Below are positions 48,881 through 59,860 of a DNA stretch of 64,000 bases, in pieces. This DNA comes from Metabacillus crassostreae (GTDB taxonomy: Bacteria; Bacillota; Bacilli; Bacillales; Bacillaceae). Numbering within the stretch: the first letter of the stretch is position 1; each line of letters begins with the position of its first letter. The stretch covers positions 1 through 64,000 of the forward strand of contig NZ_JAFBDU010000014.1 of assembly GCF_016908395.1 (NCBI RefSeq), in the 5' to 3' direction. Under the pieces are notes generated by a model. That model had not been told where the DNA came from. It worked only from the letters and a program-made list of their open reading frames with translations, and did no database searches. The position numbers were made by a program, and so were the translations under genes.

Positions 48881-49143
48881 CCACTAACTGCAATTGAACC
48901 AGCTGCATCTTCTAAGAATGTTAATTGTACTGTTTCAGTTAACACATCAGCATAACTATAAGATACACGTTCAAATGAATTTTCATCTTGATCAAGCTCA
49001 ATAACAAAGACAGATGGATAGGTTTCTGCAAGCACACCACAGCGTTCTATCGTTTTTCTACGACCACCGTTTGCTCTAAGAGTTAGTCGTCTGCCAAGAT
49101 TACCGTCCAAGGATTTTTTAATATCCGTTAGAGTTTTTCCCAT
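48874..49143 (-). CDS. veg: Veg protein
   Basis: 89 residues, [34 protein letters not shown] at the start, a small beta-barrel-like protein highly expressed in vegetative cells. In B. subtilis it stimulates biofilm formation. The frame is open 17 codons further upstream, but GAGGTGG precedes the ATG at 49143 and two strong promoters lie within the upstream part of the frame. Confidence 0.95.
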   Translation of the reverse strand: MGKTLTDIKKSLDGNLGRRLTLRANGGRRKTIERCGVLAETYPSVFVIELDQDENSFERVSYSYADVLTETVQLTFLEDAAGSIAVSGQ

Positions 49144-49164
49144 TGCATCCACCTCACTAGTTTT

Positions 49165-49194
49165 ATTATACAACCTTGAGCCTATGTAAGTCAA
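49165..49194 (-). promoter_or_regulatory. veg proximal promoter
   Basis: Minus-strand TTGACT (49189-49194), 18-bp spacer, TATAAT (49165-49170). The spacer sequence resembles the well-known B. subtilis veg promoter. Confidence 0.85.
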
Positions 49195-49205
49195 ATAAAA
49201 TTTAA

Positions 49206-49235
49206 ATTATATCAGTTAATTTTCATCACTGTCAA
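49206..49235 (-). promoter_or_regulatory. veg distal promoter
   Basis: Minus-strand TTGACA (49230-49235), 18-bp spacer, TATAAT (49206-49211), 41 bp upstream of the proximal promoter. Both hexamers are perfect. Nothing is recognised in 49236-49610 beyond AT-rich DNA. Confidence 0.85.
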
Positions 49236-49617
49236 TAATTTATTTTCAACAAATTTCTCATTCTTTCGCTTATAGTTTGAACATAGTTGTATACATTTAT
49301 GTACTAAAAATGAATGTTTTTCAAAATATTTATATAAAATGTTCATGGTTTTCAAATGAATACTTCATCAAATATGTTTTTTTCATAGCTTTTCGTCTAA
49401 AAAACACAAACCAACATTAATATGTAGTTTAAAATCACTATGATAATTTTATCAAATTAAGTAGTAATATTTTTATATTAACTCAAAACTAGTGAGCCCA
49501 CTAAGTCGCTTAATCATAACCTCTATTTAAATGTAGTACATTAAGGGAACGTCAAGACAGAAGAAAAGATGCTTATTTATTACATGGAAATAGCATTGAG
49601 CTTATAATAAATGACTT

Positions 49618-49680
49618 TGTTAAAGCTTACGAGGAGACTCCGGAACCAGGATGAATTATCGTTTAAAAAAGCTGTTAGTT
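49618..49680. repeat. Partial copy of family 1 element
   Basis: GCTTACGAGGAGACTCCGG followed by similar bases to about 49672 resembles 49801-49858 inside the neighbouring full element. It lacks the inverted ends. It looks like a decayed or rearranged relic next to the intact copy. Confidence 0.5.
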
Positions 49681-49692
49681 AGCTTAATAAAT

Positions 49693-49953
49693 AGCTATGT
49701 TAAAGTTTAATGTTGATTTTTAGCACTTTGTTGATTGGAGGTGAATATATGAGACTTCTGCTTAGAGAAGCGTGTCAAAGGGAGACCCCACAGGCGCGCA
49801 GCTTACGAGGAGGCTCTCGGACCTAGGAAGAATTGTCCTTTGAAAAAGCCGGCAGTTGGGATTTTTCATTATTCTTCCCTAGGAAAAAATGTACTTTTTT
49901 CCCGGGAAAGCGAATGCCTGTAACGGAAATCAACAACAAAGTTTAACAGAGCC
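49693..49953. mobile_element. Miniature element family 1, copy A
   Basis: 261-bp non-coding element in the veg-yabG gap. Ends are AGCTATGTTAAAGTTTAATG and (complement) GGCTCTGTTAAACTTTGTTG, imperfect inverted repeats of about 27 bp. It is flanked by a perfect 8-bp direct repeat TAATAAAT (49685-49692 and 49954-49961). GC-rich interior with GGAGACCCC and CGAGGAGGCTC. Compared with copy B it carries an extra segment bounded by CCTAGGAAGAAT inverted repeats (49822-49883). No transposase. Confidence 0.75.
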
Positions 49954-49959
49954 TAATAA

Positions 49960-50000
49960 ATAAAAAAGCCACTTACATATTATTTGTGTAAGCGGCTTTT
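49960..50000 (-). terminator. yabG terminator
   Basis: AAAGCCGCTTACA pairs with TGTAAGTGGCTTT on the minus strand (one G-T pair), then six T. Confidence 0.88.
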
Positions 50001-50002
50001 AA

Positions 50003-50884
50003 TCATTGAGAAGAATGCTTTCTAAATGGCATTCCTGTACGTAATACACCTTTCGTTTCTACTCCACCAAGACCTTTTTCTCTTGTTAACGTGTTCCTTA
50101 AAACATCCCATACATTTATTCTTTCTACAAATGGAGTAAAGCTAATCTTCGCAACAATATAAACTGGATCTAGGGCATGAATGTTTACTCTAGAAGGAGA
50201 ACTGGCAAAATTAGCTCCAGCCCTTATTAAGGATTCAAAATGAGATTGACATGCACCTGCAAAAATCACCAACTGATCAAGATGTGGCACTTTGCTTCGT
50301 GCGTTCCGAACAGTTTGCACAAAATGCTTTGAATGACGATAAGCATTAATATCATCTACTTCACCTTTATGCTTTGAGTAAGCATCATGACCTGTGATAA
50401 CTAAAATATCAGGGCGATATTTAGCTAAAAGCTCACCAATTTTCTCTGGCATTTCTTTTTCTTGAACGTGAACACCATTTACAGGAACACCGATCTTTTC
50501 ATATAAAGATAAACATTTTTGTAGATATAGTGGATCGCCATCTACATGTAGAACTCTACCTGGCAAATGGAAAAATTCTTCATTATGACTATAGCTCGAG
50601 GATGCCGTGTATTCCTGCTTCTCTCGTAATAACTGATAATCCTGCCTAAATAAAAAATAAGATTGATCAATACGTTCTTTTTCTTTTAATTTACGACTAT
50701 TTCTCTCAATTTCATCTACAACAACTAAGTCACTACAATTTGCATCTGCTATTAGCCTTACTTCATCACCATATAAGATTGCAATCTGCTCACCATCAGC
50801 AGTTGTTTTCACATCGATAACCCTAAATAATACATCAAGCTTATATGACTGCCTTCCAACTACATCTCCAATTTTTACATGCAT
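50003..50884 (-). CDS. yabG: Sporulation-specific protease YabG
   Basis: 293-residue cysteine protease made late in the mother cell; in B. subtilis it trims spore coat proteins such as SpoIVA, SafA and YeeK. Conserved block DILVITGHDAYSKHKG and the C-terminal half VIFAGACQSHFESLIRAGANFASSPSRVNIHALDP region, with the catalytic His and Cys probably in GHD and GACQS. Start ATG at 50884. I could not place a SigK promoter. The gap 50885-51277 contains an rsmA terminator and a decayed family 2 repeat. Confidence 0.94.
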   Translation of the reverse strand: MHVKIGDVVGRQSYKLDVLFRVIDVKTTADGEQIAILYGDEVRLIADANCSDLVVVDEIERNSRKLKEKERIDQSYFLFRQDYQLLREKQEYTASSSYSHNEEFFHLPGRVLHVDGDPLYLQKCLSLYEKIGVPVNGVHVQEKEMPEKIGELLAKYRPDILVITGHDAYSKHKGEVDDINAYRHSKHFVQTVRNARSKVPHLDQLVIFAGACQSHFESLIRAGANFASSPSRVNIHALDPVYIVAKISFTPFVERINVWDVLRNTLTREKGLGGVETKGVLRTGMPFRKHSSQ

Positions 50885-50931
50885 ATTCTATCACTCCAAT
50901 GAATGATTCACTTAAAAAATCATCTCTCATA

Positions 50932-51037
50932 ATGGCTGTTTTTAATAAAATAATTTGGTAGAAGAAATACATTCCATTTTGTAGCAGATCCTTGCTTGCC
51001 ACTTGAAACATAAGCAACAACCTTTAAAGAAACAGCA
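50932..51037. repeat. Possible decayed family 2 element
   Basis: Starts GGCTGTTTTTAATAA and ends AAGCAACAACCTTTAAAGAAACAGC, echoing the ends of the family 2 elements, but the interior is shorter and does not align well. Confidence 0.3.
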
Positions 51038-51214
51038 CTCATATTTAAGAAAGGATATTTTTTCACAATGCCATATCTAATCTCTTTTATAAAAAGTATC
51101 CTTCTCTAGCCTATGTGAGAATTCAGAATTGGTGAAAGCGAAGATTATAAATTTCCTTTTTATGCAATTTTGAATGAAAAGTAAATAAATTCTAGCTTTT
51201 AAAAAAATGTTTAT

Positions 51215-51257
51215 AATTAAAAAACCTAGATCACTAAAGAATATATTGATCTAGGTT
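51215..51257 (-). terminator. rsmA terminator
   Basis: Perfect 11-bp stem AACCTAGATCA with its complement, then a T-run on the minus strand. Confidence 0.9.
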
Positions 51258-51277
51258 TCCATAATAGTTATTCAGTT

Positions 51278-52719
<1,442 letters not shown>

Positions 52720-52935
52720 TTTTTCCTCCAGATTATGAAACCTTCTTAGTTCTTAAATCGTCTAATTACTATAGAAAGAATAAAGTTTATATTTTCACCA
52801 AACTTATGTATGTAAGTATACTAAAAGTATATACTCGATTTACAATCAACAAAAGGTTTTACTTAAGTTTTAATTTTTATTATTACCACCATTTGTTTTA
52901 AAAATCAGCAGATATTTAGAAACAGATCCAAAAAT

Positions 52936-52966
52936 TAAAAAAACAGAGGATTATAAAACCCTCTGT
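52936..52966 (-). terminator. yabE terminator
   Basis: ACAGAGG with CCTCTGT, 10-nt loop, seven T on the minus strand. Confidence 0.9.
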
Positions 52967-52971
52967 AACTC

Positions 52972-54165
52972 TTATTCTAATATTTTCACTTTTACTTTTT
53001 TCGAACCCCATCGATAGGCAGCTGATTTTGATGGAAAGAAAACATCAATCTTGTTTCCTTTAATTGCCGAACCAGTATCTGCTGCAACTGCATATCCATA
53101 GCCCTCGACATATACTTTAGTACCCAATGGTATAACATTTGGATCAACAGCAACTACCTTAGCATTTGGGTTTGCCCTTAAGTTAATTCCTGTCGCTGTG
53201 TTTCCTGAACATCCATTACAATTTGCTGTATACGCTGTTGAGTGTGCATAAAATTCTTTTGCAACAGAATCATTCCCCCGAGAAACAGTTGCTGTATTTG
53301 TCTGTTGAACAGCTTTAGTTCCTAACGCAACGACACGATCCTGACTTTCTTCAAGTGTTTCAGTTTTTATCAAATCTCTAGAAACTTCTTTTCCATTTTC
53401 TAAGACAACTTCATAATGCTTCTTTTGTTTACCTTCTTTACCTGATTCAATAACCTTTTGTTGCCCTTTTTCAATGCTGCTATCATTCTTTTGTACAACA
53501 TTAAAGGCAATCGGTTCTTCCACTACATCGGTGACTTTTTCTATTCTAGTAACAATAACCTGGCTCTTTTCATCTAACTCTTCAGTAAGAGCTGGTTCTA
53601 TTTTATCGAGTTCATTCAATTCAACATTTTGTTGTTTTAAAAAGTCAGCGACAGTAGTCGAAGTAGTCCATACCTGTTGTTTGTTTTCGCCAACATTTAG
53701 GGCAATCTTAAATGCTTTATCTATTGTTAATGACAAATCGTTTTTAATTGCGGTATCTAAAGCTGGGTTGATTTTATCGTGCTCTGTAACATTTAAATTC
53801 TCTTGCTCTATAAGTTCTTTTACTGTATCCGCAGAAGACCAAATTGTCCTTCGTTCATCACCTATAGCAACTTTGATTGGCTTAGCAGCTTTAAAGACAA
53901 TCTTCATATTGTCTTTAATCTTTTCATTTTTTGCCGGTGATAGTTCATCTTCTTTTCTGGTATCTATATCTTTTTCAGCTAATAAATCATTAACTGTATC
54001 TGCATGTGTACGTATCTTTTGTTCTTTACCATCAATAGTTAGTGAGACAGTTTCCTTTGTTCCCTCATAGGTACCATAGGCTGTTCCAGTTCCTAATACT
54101 AGTAAACTAGTAGCAGATAGGACAATTTTGTTCTTTTTTAACCGTTCGGAAAACAGTTTTTTCAC
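52972..54165 (-). CDS. yabE: Cell wall-binding protein with DUF348, G5 and 3D domains
   Basis: Secreted or anchored wall-active protein. An N-terminal hydrophobic helix (KIVLSATSLLVLGTGTAYGTY) is followed by three DUF348 repeats (about 40-215), a G5 domain (about 216-290) and a C-terminal 3D domain with VDPNVIPLGTKVYVEGYG and AADTGSAIKGNKIDVFF, whose aspartates form the presumed lytic site of Rpf/MltA-like enzymes. About 397 residues. A GTG at 54165 is the standard start, but AAGGAGG lies 8 nt before an in-frame ATT at 54180, which would add five residues. Confidence 0.92.
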   Translation of the reverse strand: MKKLFSERLKKNKIVLSATSLLVLGTGTAYGTYEGTKETVSLTIDGKEQKIRTHADTVNDLLAEKDIDTRKEDELSPAKNEKIKDNMKIVFKAAKPIKVAIGDERRTIWSSADTVKELIEQENLNVTEHDKINPALDTAIKNDLSLTIDKAFKIALNVGENKQQVWTTSTTVADFLKQQNVELNELDKIEPALTEELDEKSQVIVTRIEKVTDVVEEPIAFNVVQKNDSSIEKGQQKVIESGKEGKQKKHYEVVLENGKEVSRDLIKTETLEESQDRVVALGTKAVQQTNTATVSRGNDSVAKEFYAHSTAYTANCNGCSGNTATGINLRANPNAKVVAVDPNVIPLGTKVYVEGYGYAVAADTGSAIKGNKIDVFFPSKSAAYRWGSKKVKVKILE

Positions 54166-54206
54166 ATTTTCAAATAAAATGAAAAACGCCTCCTTCTTCC
54201 TCGTGG

Positions 54207-54235
54207 ATTATATAGAGTATCTTTCATCTTGTCAA
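54207..54235 (-). promoter_or_regulatory. yabE promoter
   Basis: Minus-strand TTGACA (54230-54235), 17-bp spacer, TATAAT (54207-54212): a complete SigA consensus upstream of yabE. Confidence 0.88.
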
Positions 54236-54407
54236 CCCTTCTAACGTTGTCTCATTTTTCCAACGTACTCATTATTATGCTAAACAAAAAGTAAAAAGGG
54301 AAGAAAGAGTTCTCGACAAAGTTATCCTATGAAAAAGAAGAGACATGTAGAACTAATTGATTTTACTCATAATATGGACAAGCTTTTCCACATCTCGACA
54401 CCGTTCG

Positions 54408-55178
54408 TTATCGAGTTATGCCGAATACTTTTCTTGCGTTGTCGGATGTTTTTTGAGCAAACTCCTCATAGTCCATTTCCCTTAACTCCGCAATCTGCTC
54501 TGCTACATATTTTACATAGCTAGGCTCATTACGTTTACCTCTAAATGGATGTGGTGTTAAATATGGACAATCTGTTTCAATTAGCAGTCGATCCATTGGT
54601 ATTTCTTTAGCAACTTCCTTTGGCTTCTTCGCATTTTTAAATGTTACAGGTCCACCAAATGATATGTAGAAGTTCATCTCTAAGCATTGTTTTGCTACCT
54701 CAGCACTTCCAGTAAAACAATGCATGATTCCACCAACTTCACTTGCATTTTCTTCTTGTAGTATGCTTACAACATCTTCTGTTGCGTCCCGGTTATGAAT
54801 AATAATAGGCAGATTTACTTCTTTAGCAAGTTTAATTTGCTTTCGAAAAACATCCTTTTGAACATCCTTTGGAGACTTATCCCAATGATAATCCAATCCC
54901 ATTTCTCCAATTGCTACTACCTTTGGGTGAGCCGATAGTTCTTTTATCCATGCTAAATCTTCATCTGTCATGTCTATCGCATCAACTGGATGCCAACCAA
55001 CGGCTGCATAAATCATATCGTAATTGTTAGTAAGCTCCATTGCTTTTGTAATTGTTTGACGATCAAATCCAACTACAACAATATGAGTAACATTTTCAGA
55101 AACAGCTCGTTGTATAACCTCTTCCAAGTCTTCTTCGTATTGGATAGCATTTAAATGAGCATGTGTATCAAAAAGCAT
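54408..55178 (-). CDS. tatD: TatD-family metal-dependent DNase
   Basis: 256-residue TIM-barrel hydrolase (YabD). Metal ligands: DTHAHL (4-9), a Glu in AIGEMGLDYHW (about 92-102), IHNRDA, MHCFTGS and ETDCPYLTPHP. Likely a 3'-5' exonuclease on DNA. Located after metS and before yabE as in B. subtilis. The 345-bp gap upstream carries a decayed family 2 repeat. Confidence 0.94.
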   Translation of the reverse strand: MLFDTHAHLNAIQYEEDLEEVIQRAVSENVTHIVVVGFDRQTITKAMELTNNYDMIYAAVGWHPVDAIDMTDEDLAWIKELSAHPKVVAIGEMGLDYHWDKSPKDVQKDVFRKQIKLAKEVNLPIIIHNRDATEDVVSILQEENASEVGGIMHCFTGSAEVAKQCLEMNFYISFGGPVTFKNAKKPKEVAKEIPMDRLLIETDCPYLTPHPFRGKRNEPSYVKYVAEQIAELREMDYEEFAQKTSDNARKVFGITR

Positions 55179-55335
55179 TTTTAATTCCTACTTTCTTATT
55201 TATTTCGACATAAGAAAAAGGACTTCAACAAAATGTTACACGTGGAACACTCTATTTAGACCTTTATCCTTATCTTTTATTATCCATTATTGTCGTTAAT
55301 TCTTTACTTAATAAATACAAGTATCTTGTTACTAA

Positions 55336-55493
55336 GACCCTACTGAAACATTGTTACTGATAGACCTTATAAAAGACTAAAATGCGTTAATTATTCTTTT
55401 ATAAGGTACGATTCAAAGAAGAAAAAACCACTGAACTGTATACAGTGCTCTATCCTTCTAATTATAAAAGCAACAAAACTTACAAAAGAGGCT
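55336..55493. repeat. Miniature element family 2, decayed copy
   Basis: Matches copies 1 and 2 in outline: GACCCTACTGAAACATTGTT at one end, TATACAGTGCT in the middle and AAAAGCAACAAAACTTACAA at the other. Substitutions are frequent and no target duplication remains. The rest of 55179-55523 shows nothing further. Confidence 0.5.
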
Positions 55494-55523
55494 AGCCCTA
55501 AAACAAAACACTTGTCATATTAC

Positions 55524-57524
<2,001 letters not shown>

Positions 57525-57811
57525 CTAGCATTAACGTGTACATGCTAAATGTTTGTTTTATTTAGCAAAGTATTATGTATAAATATTTAAAACAAAATAA
57601 AACAAGTAATTTTTTACACTTACTTAAATTTATCACAATTGCTATTAAGTATTCTCCTATTATGATTAGCATTTTATAAATCATACTACAAGAAAAACCC
57701 AAGCACTCACCTATCTTCTCCAAACATAAGGTGAGCGGTAACAGAAAATACCCTTTCCCCATCAATTCCTACCTGATTTATGATTCGAGCAGATGGTGGT
57801 GCCTGAAGCTA

Positions 57812-58000
57812 GACACTCAAAAAAACGCCCTCGCCCTAAAGGACGAGAGCGAATTGATTACTGACGTTCTTCGAATTAAATAGTAGCAACCAAGTCCTTA
57901 TGTGTTGGTCTACTTTTAACACCATATAGAATAGTAATATTTAATCTATTTTTCTCATGCATAGCAATCATATATATGAACAAATTTTCTCACTCTTTAT
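57812..58000 (-). ncRNA. Probable non-coding RNA between metS and abrB
   Basis: A minus-strand transcript could start near 58030 (TTGACT at 58059-58064) and end at a strong terminator (GCTCTCGTCC pairing with GGGCGAGGGC plus seven T, about 57816-57851), about 300 nt before metS. It has a stem AGTAG-CCAA / TTGG-CTACT (about 57882-57916), no plausible reading frame, and its own terminator. B. subtilis has small RNAs in such gaps and I believe BsrC is in this one, which I cannot check. The 5' end is approximate. Confidence 0.5.
57816..57851 (-). terminator. Strong terminator upstream of metS
   Basis: Minus strand CGCTCTCGTCC TTTA GGGCGAGGGCG with seven T. It ends a transcript arising between metS and abrB. 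A fragment of the hairpin repeat end (CTGAAGCTAGACA, 57802-57814) lies right after it. Confidence 0.85.
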
Positions 58001-58070
58001 GATAACATCTTAGCCTTTAATATCAAGAATATATACATAAAGAAATAATATTTATTTGAGTCAACTTTAG

Positions 58071-58122
58071 TTCGACATTAGCACAGTAGTTATTTGTCGA
58101 ATATTCTTAGAATAATGTCGAA
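58071..58122. promoter_or_regulatory. Cluster of three perfect Spo0A boxes
   Basis: TGTCGAA occurs at 58071-58077 (minus strand), 58095-58101 (plus) and 58116-58122 (plus). Starts of the plus-strand pair are 21 bp apart, two helical turns. The minus-strand box is 7 bp upstream of the minus-strand TTGACT at 58059-58064. Confidence 0.65.
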
Positions 58123-58186
58123 AAACAGAATATAAAAAGGACGTAAAATATGTATCTATTTTACATATTTGAACTTCCAAAAAAAG

Positions 58187-58212
58187 GTTTAAATTCCTGG
58201 AATTGAGGGTAT
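58187..58212 (+). promoter_or_regulatory. SigB-type promoter in a nested palindrome
   Basis: Plus-strand GTTTAA (58187-58192), 14-bp spacer, GGGTAT (58207-58212): full match to the SigB consensus, pointing toward abrB about 200 bp away. The same stretch is a palindrome (AGGTTTA/TAAACCT outside, AATTCC/GGAATT inside), so it could instead be an operator or hairpin. Confidence 0.5.
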
Positions 58213-58289
58213 AAACCTATTAAAATCCTATGAACAAAGGGTTTATTCTTAATTCACATTTTTTTCATATGGAAAAATAATAAAAAAGA

Positions 58290-58318
58290 TTGACGTAAAA
58301 TGGAAACACTGATATGCT
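58290..58318 (+). promoter_or_regulatory. abrB promoter
   Basis: TTGACG (58290-58295), 17-bp spacer, TATGCT (58313-58318) on the plus strand. The Spo0A boxes follow directly downstream, as in B. subtilis abrB. Confidence 0.75.
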
Positions 58319-58337
58319 TAAAAAGCAAATCAGTTTT

Positions 58338-58354
58338 TGTCGAATATTGACGAA
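58338..58354 (+). promoter_or_regulatory. Tandem Spo0A boxes of abrB
   Basis: TGTCGAA (58338-58344) and TGACGAA (58348-58354), 10 bp start to start on the same face of the helix, just past the -10 region. This is where Spo0A-P represses abrB in B. subtilis. Confidence 0.88.
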
Positions 58355-58413
58355 GTTATCACAAAAAAAATTTAAATATAGATATGTTTAATCTGAGAGG
58401 AGATTATTATATT

Positions 58414-58695
58414 ATGAAATCTACTGGTATTGTAAGAAAAGTTGACGAATTAGGTCGTGTAGTTATTCCAATCGAATTACGTCGTACATTAGGTATTGCA
58501 GAGAAAGATGCTTTAGAAATTTACGTTGATGATGAAAAAATCATTCTTAAAAAATATAAGCCAAATATGACTTGCCAAGTAACTGGAGAAGTATCTGATA
58601 ATAACCTTGCATTAGCAAATGGAAAATTAGTTCTAAGCCGTGAAGGTGCAGAGCAAATTTTATCAGAAATTCAAAACCAATTAGTTCAAAAATAA
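58414..58695 (+). CDS. abrB: Transition-state regulator AbrB
   Basis: 93-residue DNA-binding protein with the AbrB swapped-hairpin domain (MKSTGIVRKVDELGRVVIPIELRRTLGI, 1-28) and a C-terminal multimerisation region. It represses many post-exponential genes. The frame opens at an ATG at 58384, but AGAGGAG follows that codon and precedes the ATG at 58414, which gives the family start. Only plus-strand gene of the window; convergent with rsmI and divergent from metS. Confidence 0.96.
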   Translation: MKSTGIVRKVDELGRVVIPIELRRTLGIAEKDALEIYVDDEKIILKKYKPNMTCQVTGEVSDNNLALANGKLVLSREGAEQILSEIQNQLVQK

Positions 58696-58705
58696 TAGCA
58701 ATCTA

Positions 58706-58731
58706 AAAAGGGATGAAAAATCATCCCTTTT
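58706..58731. terminator. Bidirectional terminator of abrB and rsmI
   Basis: AAAAGGGATGA with TCATCCCTTTT around a 4-nt loop; T-runs follow on both strands. It serves the two convergent genes. Confidence 0.9.
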
Positions 58732-58741
58732 TTATTACCTA

Positions 58742-59620
58742 CTATTCAACATGGTAGGCTTGATAAACATCTCTTTTCTGCATTTTCCTATCTAACGCAA
58801 CCTTTTTGATTGCTTCTTTGGAGGAAAAGTCATCTTGTATGTAATGATTAACATGCTCAGTAATACTAAGTGATTCCCACCAAACATCAGTATCTAACAA
58901 CGGTTCTTCAGAACTTCCCTCTATAATAATGCAAAACTCACCACGAATTTCATTATTAATAGACCAGTTTATTACATCTTCTACGTTACCTCTAATGAAT
59001 TCTTCAAATTTCTTTGTTAATTCTCTTGATAAACAAATCGCACGATTCCCTAAATACTCATGAATTAATTGTAGTGTTTCTTTTAATCGATGAGGAGATT
59101 CATAAAAGATCATTGTTTCAGTTTTCATTTTCAACATTTCAAGTTGATTCTTTTTTTCCTTTTTTTGTCGATCTAAAAATCCAAAGAAGTAAAAAGGCTG
59201 TGGTGATATTCCTGATGCAATCAATGCAGTTAATGCAGCATTAGCTCCTGGTAGTGGTATCACATGTCCTCCTAGCTCTAGAACCTGATTAACTAACTCA
59301 CTTCCTGGATCTGAAATAGTTGGCATTCCCGCATCACTTACTAGTGCAATATTTTTTCCTTGCTCTAGTAAATCTACAACACGATGTCCGCTTGATTCTT
59401 TATTATGTTCATGATAGCTGAAAATTGGCGTTTCGATCTCAAAATGATTACATAGCTTCTTTGATTGTCTCGTATCTTCTGCAGCAATCATATCAACTTC
59501 CTTCAAAATGTTAACTGCCCTAAAGGTCATATCCTCTAAATTACCAATTGGTGTTGGTACTAAATATAAACTACCTATACGGCGATCAGTAGCTATAAAA
59601 CTCTTCTGCTGTGATAACAT
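58742..59620 (-). CDS. rsmI: 16S rRNA 2'-O-methyltransferase RsmI
   Basis: Methylates the ribose of C1402 in 16S rRNA with SAM. 292 residues, tetrapyrrole-methylase fold: LYLVPTPIGNLEDMTFRA (about 18-35), AAEDTRQSKKL, ALVSDAGMPTISDPG, PLPGANAALTAL and REFTKKFEEFIRG-like residues. AGGTG precedes the ATG. In B. subtilis yazA lies between it and trmN6; here that place is taken by a miniature element. Confidence 0.96.
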   Translation of the reverse strand: MLSQQKSFIATDRRIGSLYLVPTPIGNLEDMTFRAVNILKEVDMIAAEDTRQSKKLCNHFEIETPIFSYHEHNKESSGHRVVDLLEQGKNIALVSDAGMPTISDPGSELVNQVLELGGHVIPLPGANAALTALIASGISPQPFYFFGFLDRQKKEKKNQLEMLKMKTETMIFYESPHRLKETLQLIHEYLGNRAICLSRELTKKFEEFIRGNVEDVINWSINNEIRGEFCIIIEGSSEEPLLDTDVWWESLSITEHVNHYIQDDFSSKEAIKKVALDRKMQKRDVYQAYHVE

Positions 59621-59669
59621 ACTACTTTCACCTTCTCTTTATATGTCTTTTTATTACTTTTTTATTTTT

Positions 59670-59841
59670 GGCTCTGTTAAACTTTGTTGTTGATTTTCGT
59701 TACAGACATTTACTTTCCCGGGAGCCTCCTCGGCGCGAGTTTCTGCGGGGTCTCCTATGGACACGGCTCCCGCAAGAGTTTCATACCCTTCACTTTAATA
59801 AACAAAGTGCTAAAAAATCAACATTAAACTTTAGCATAGCC
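59670..59841. mobile_element. Miniature element family 1, copy B
   Basis: 172-bp non-coding element, opposite in orientation to copy A. Inverted ends GGCTCTGTTAAACTTTGTTG and (complement) GGCTATGCTAAAGTTTAATG. Flanks are a near 8-bp duplication: TTATTTTT (59662-59669) and TTAATTTT (59842-59849), 7 of 8 equal. Interior shares GGAGACCCC and CGAGGAGGCTC with copy A. Occupies nearly all of the trmN6-rsmI gap. Confidence 0.75.
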
Positions 59842-59860
59842 TTAATTTTATAAAATTTGA

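Noticed and set aside
57562-57765. 67-codon minus-strand frame upstream of metS
   Set aside because: Hydrophobic, cysteine-rich product typical of translated AT-rich leader; weak start context. It probably belongs to the metS leader.
57840-57910. T-box riboswitch for metS
   Set aside because: Terminator and an AAGGAC/GTCCTT pairing look similar, but the conserved T-box core with GGTACC is absent and I found no specifier loop. Kept only as a non-coding RNA candidate.
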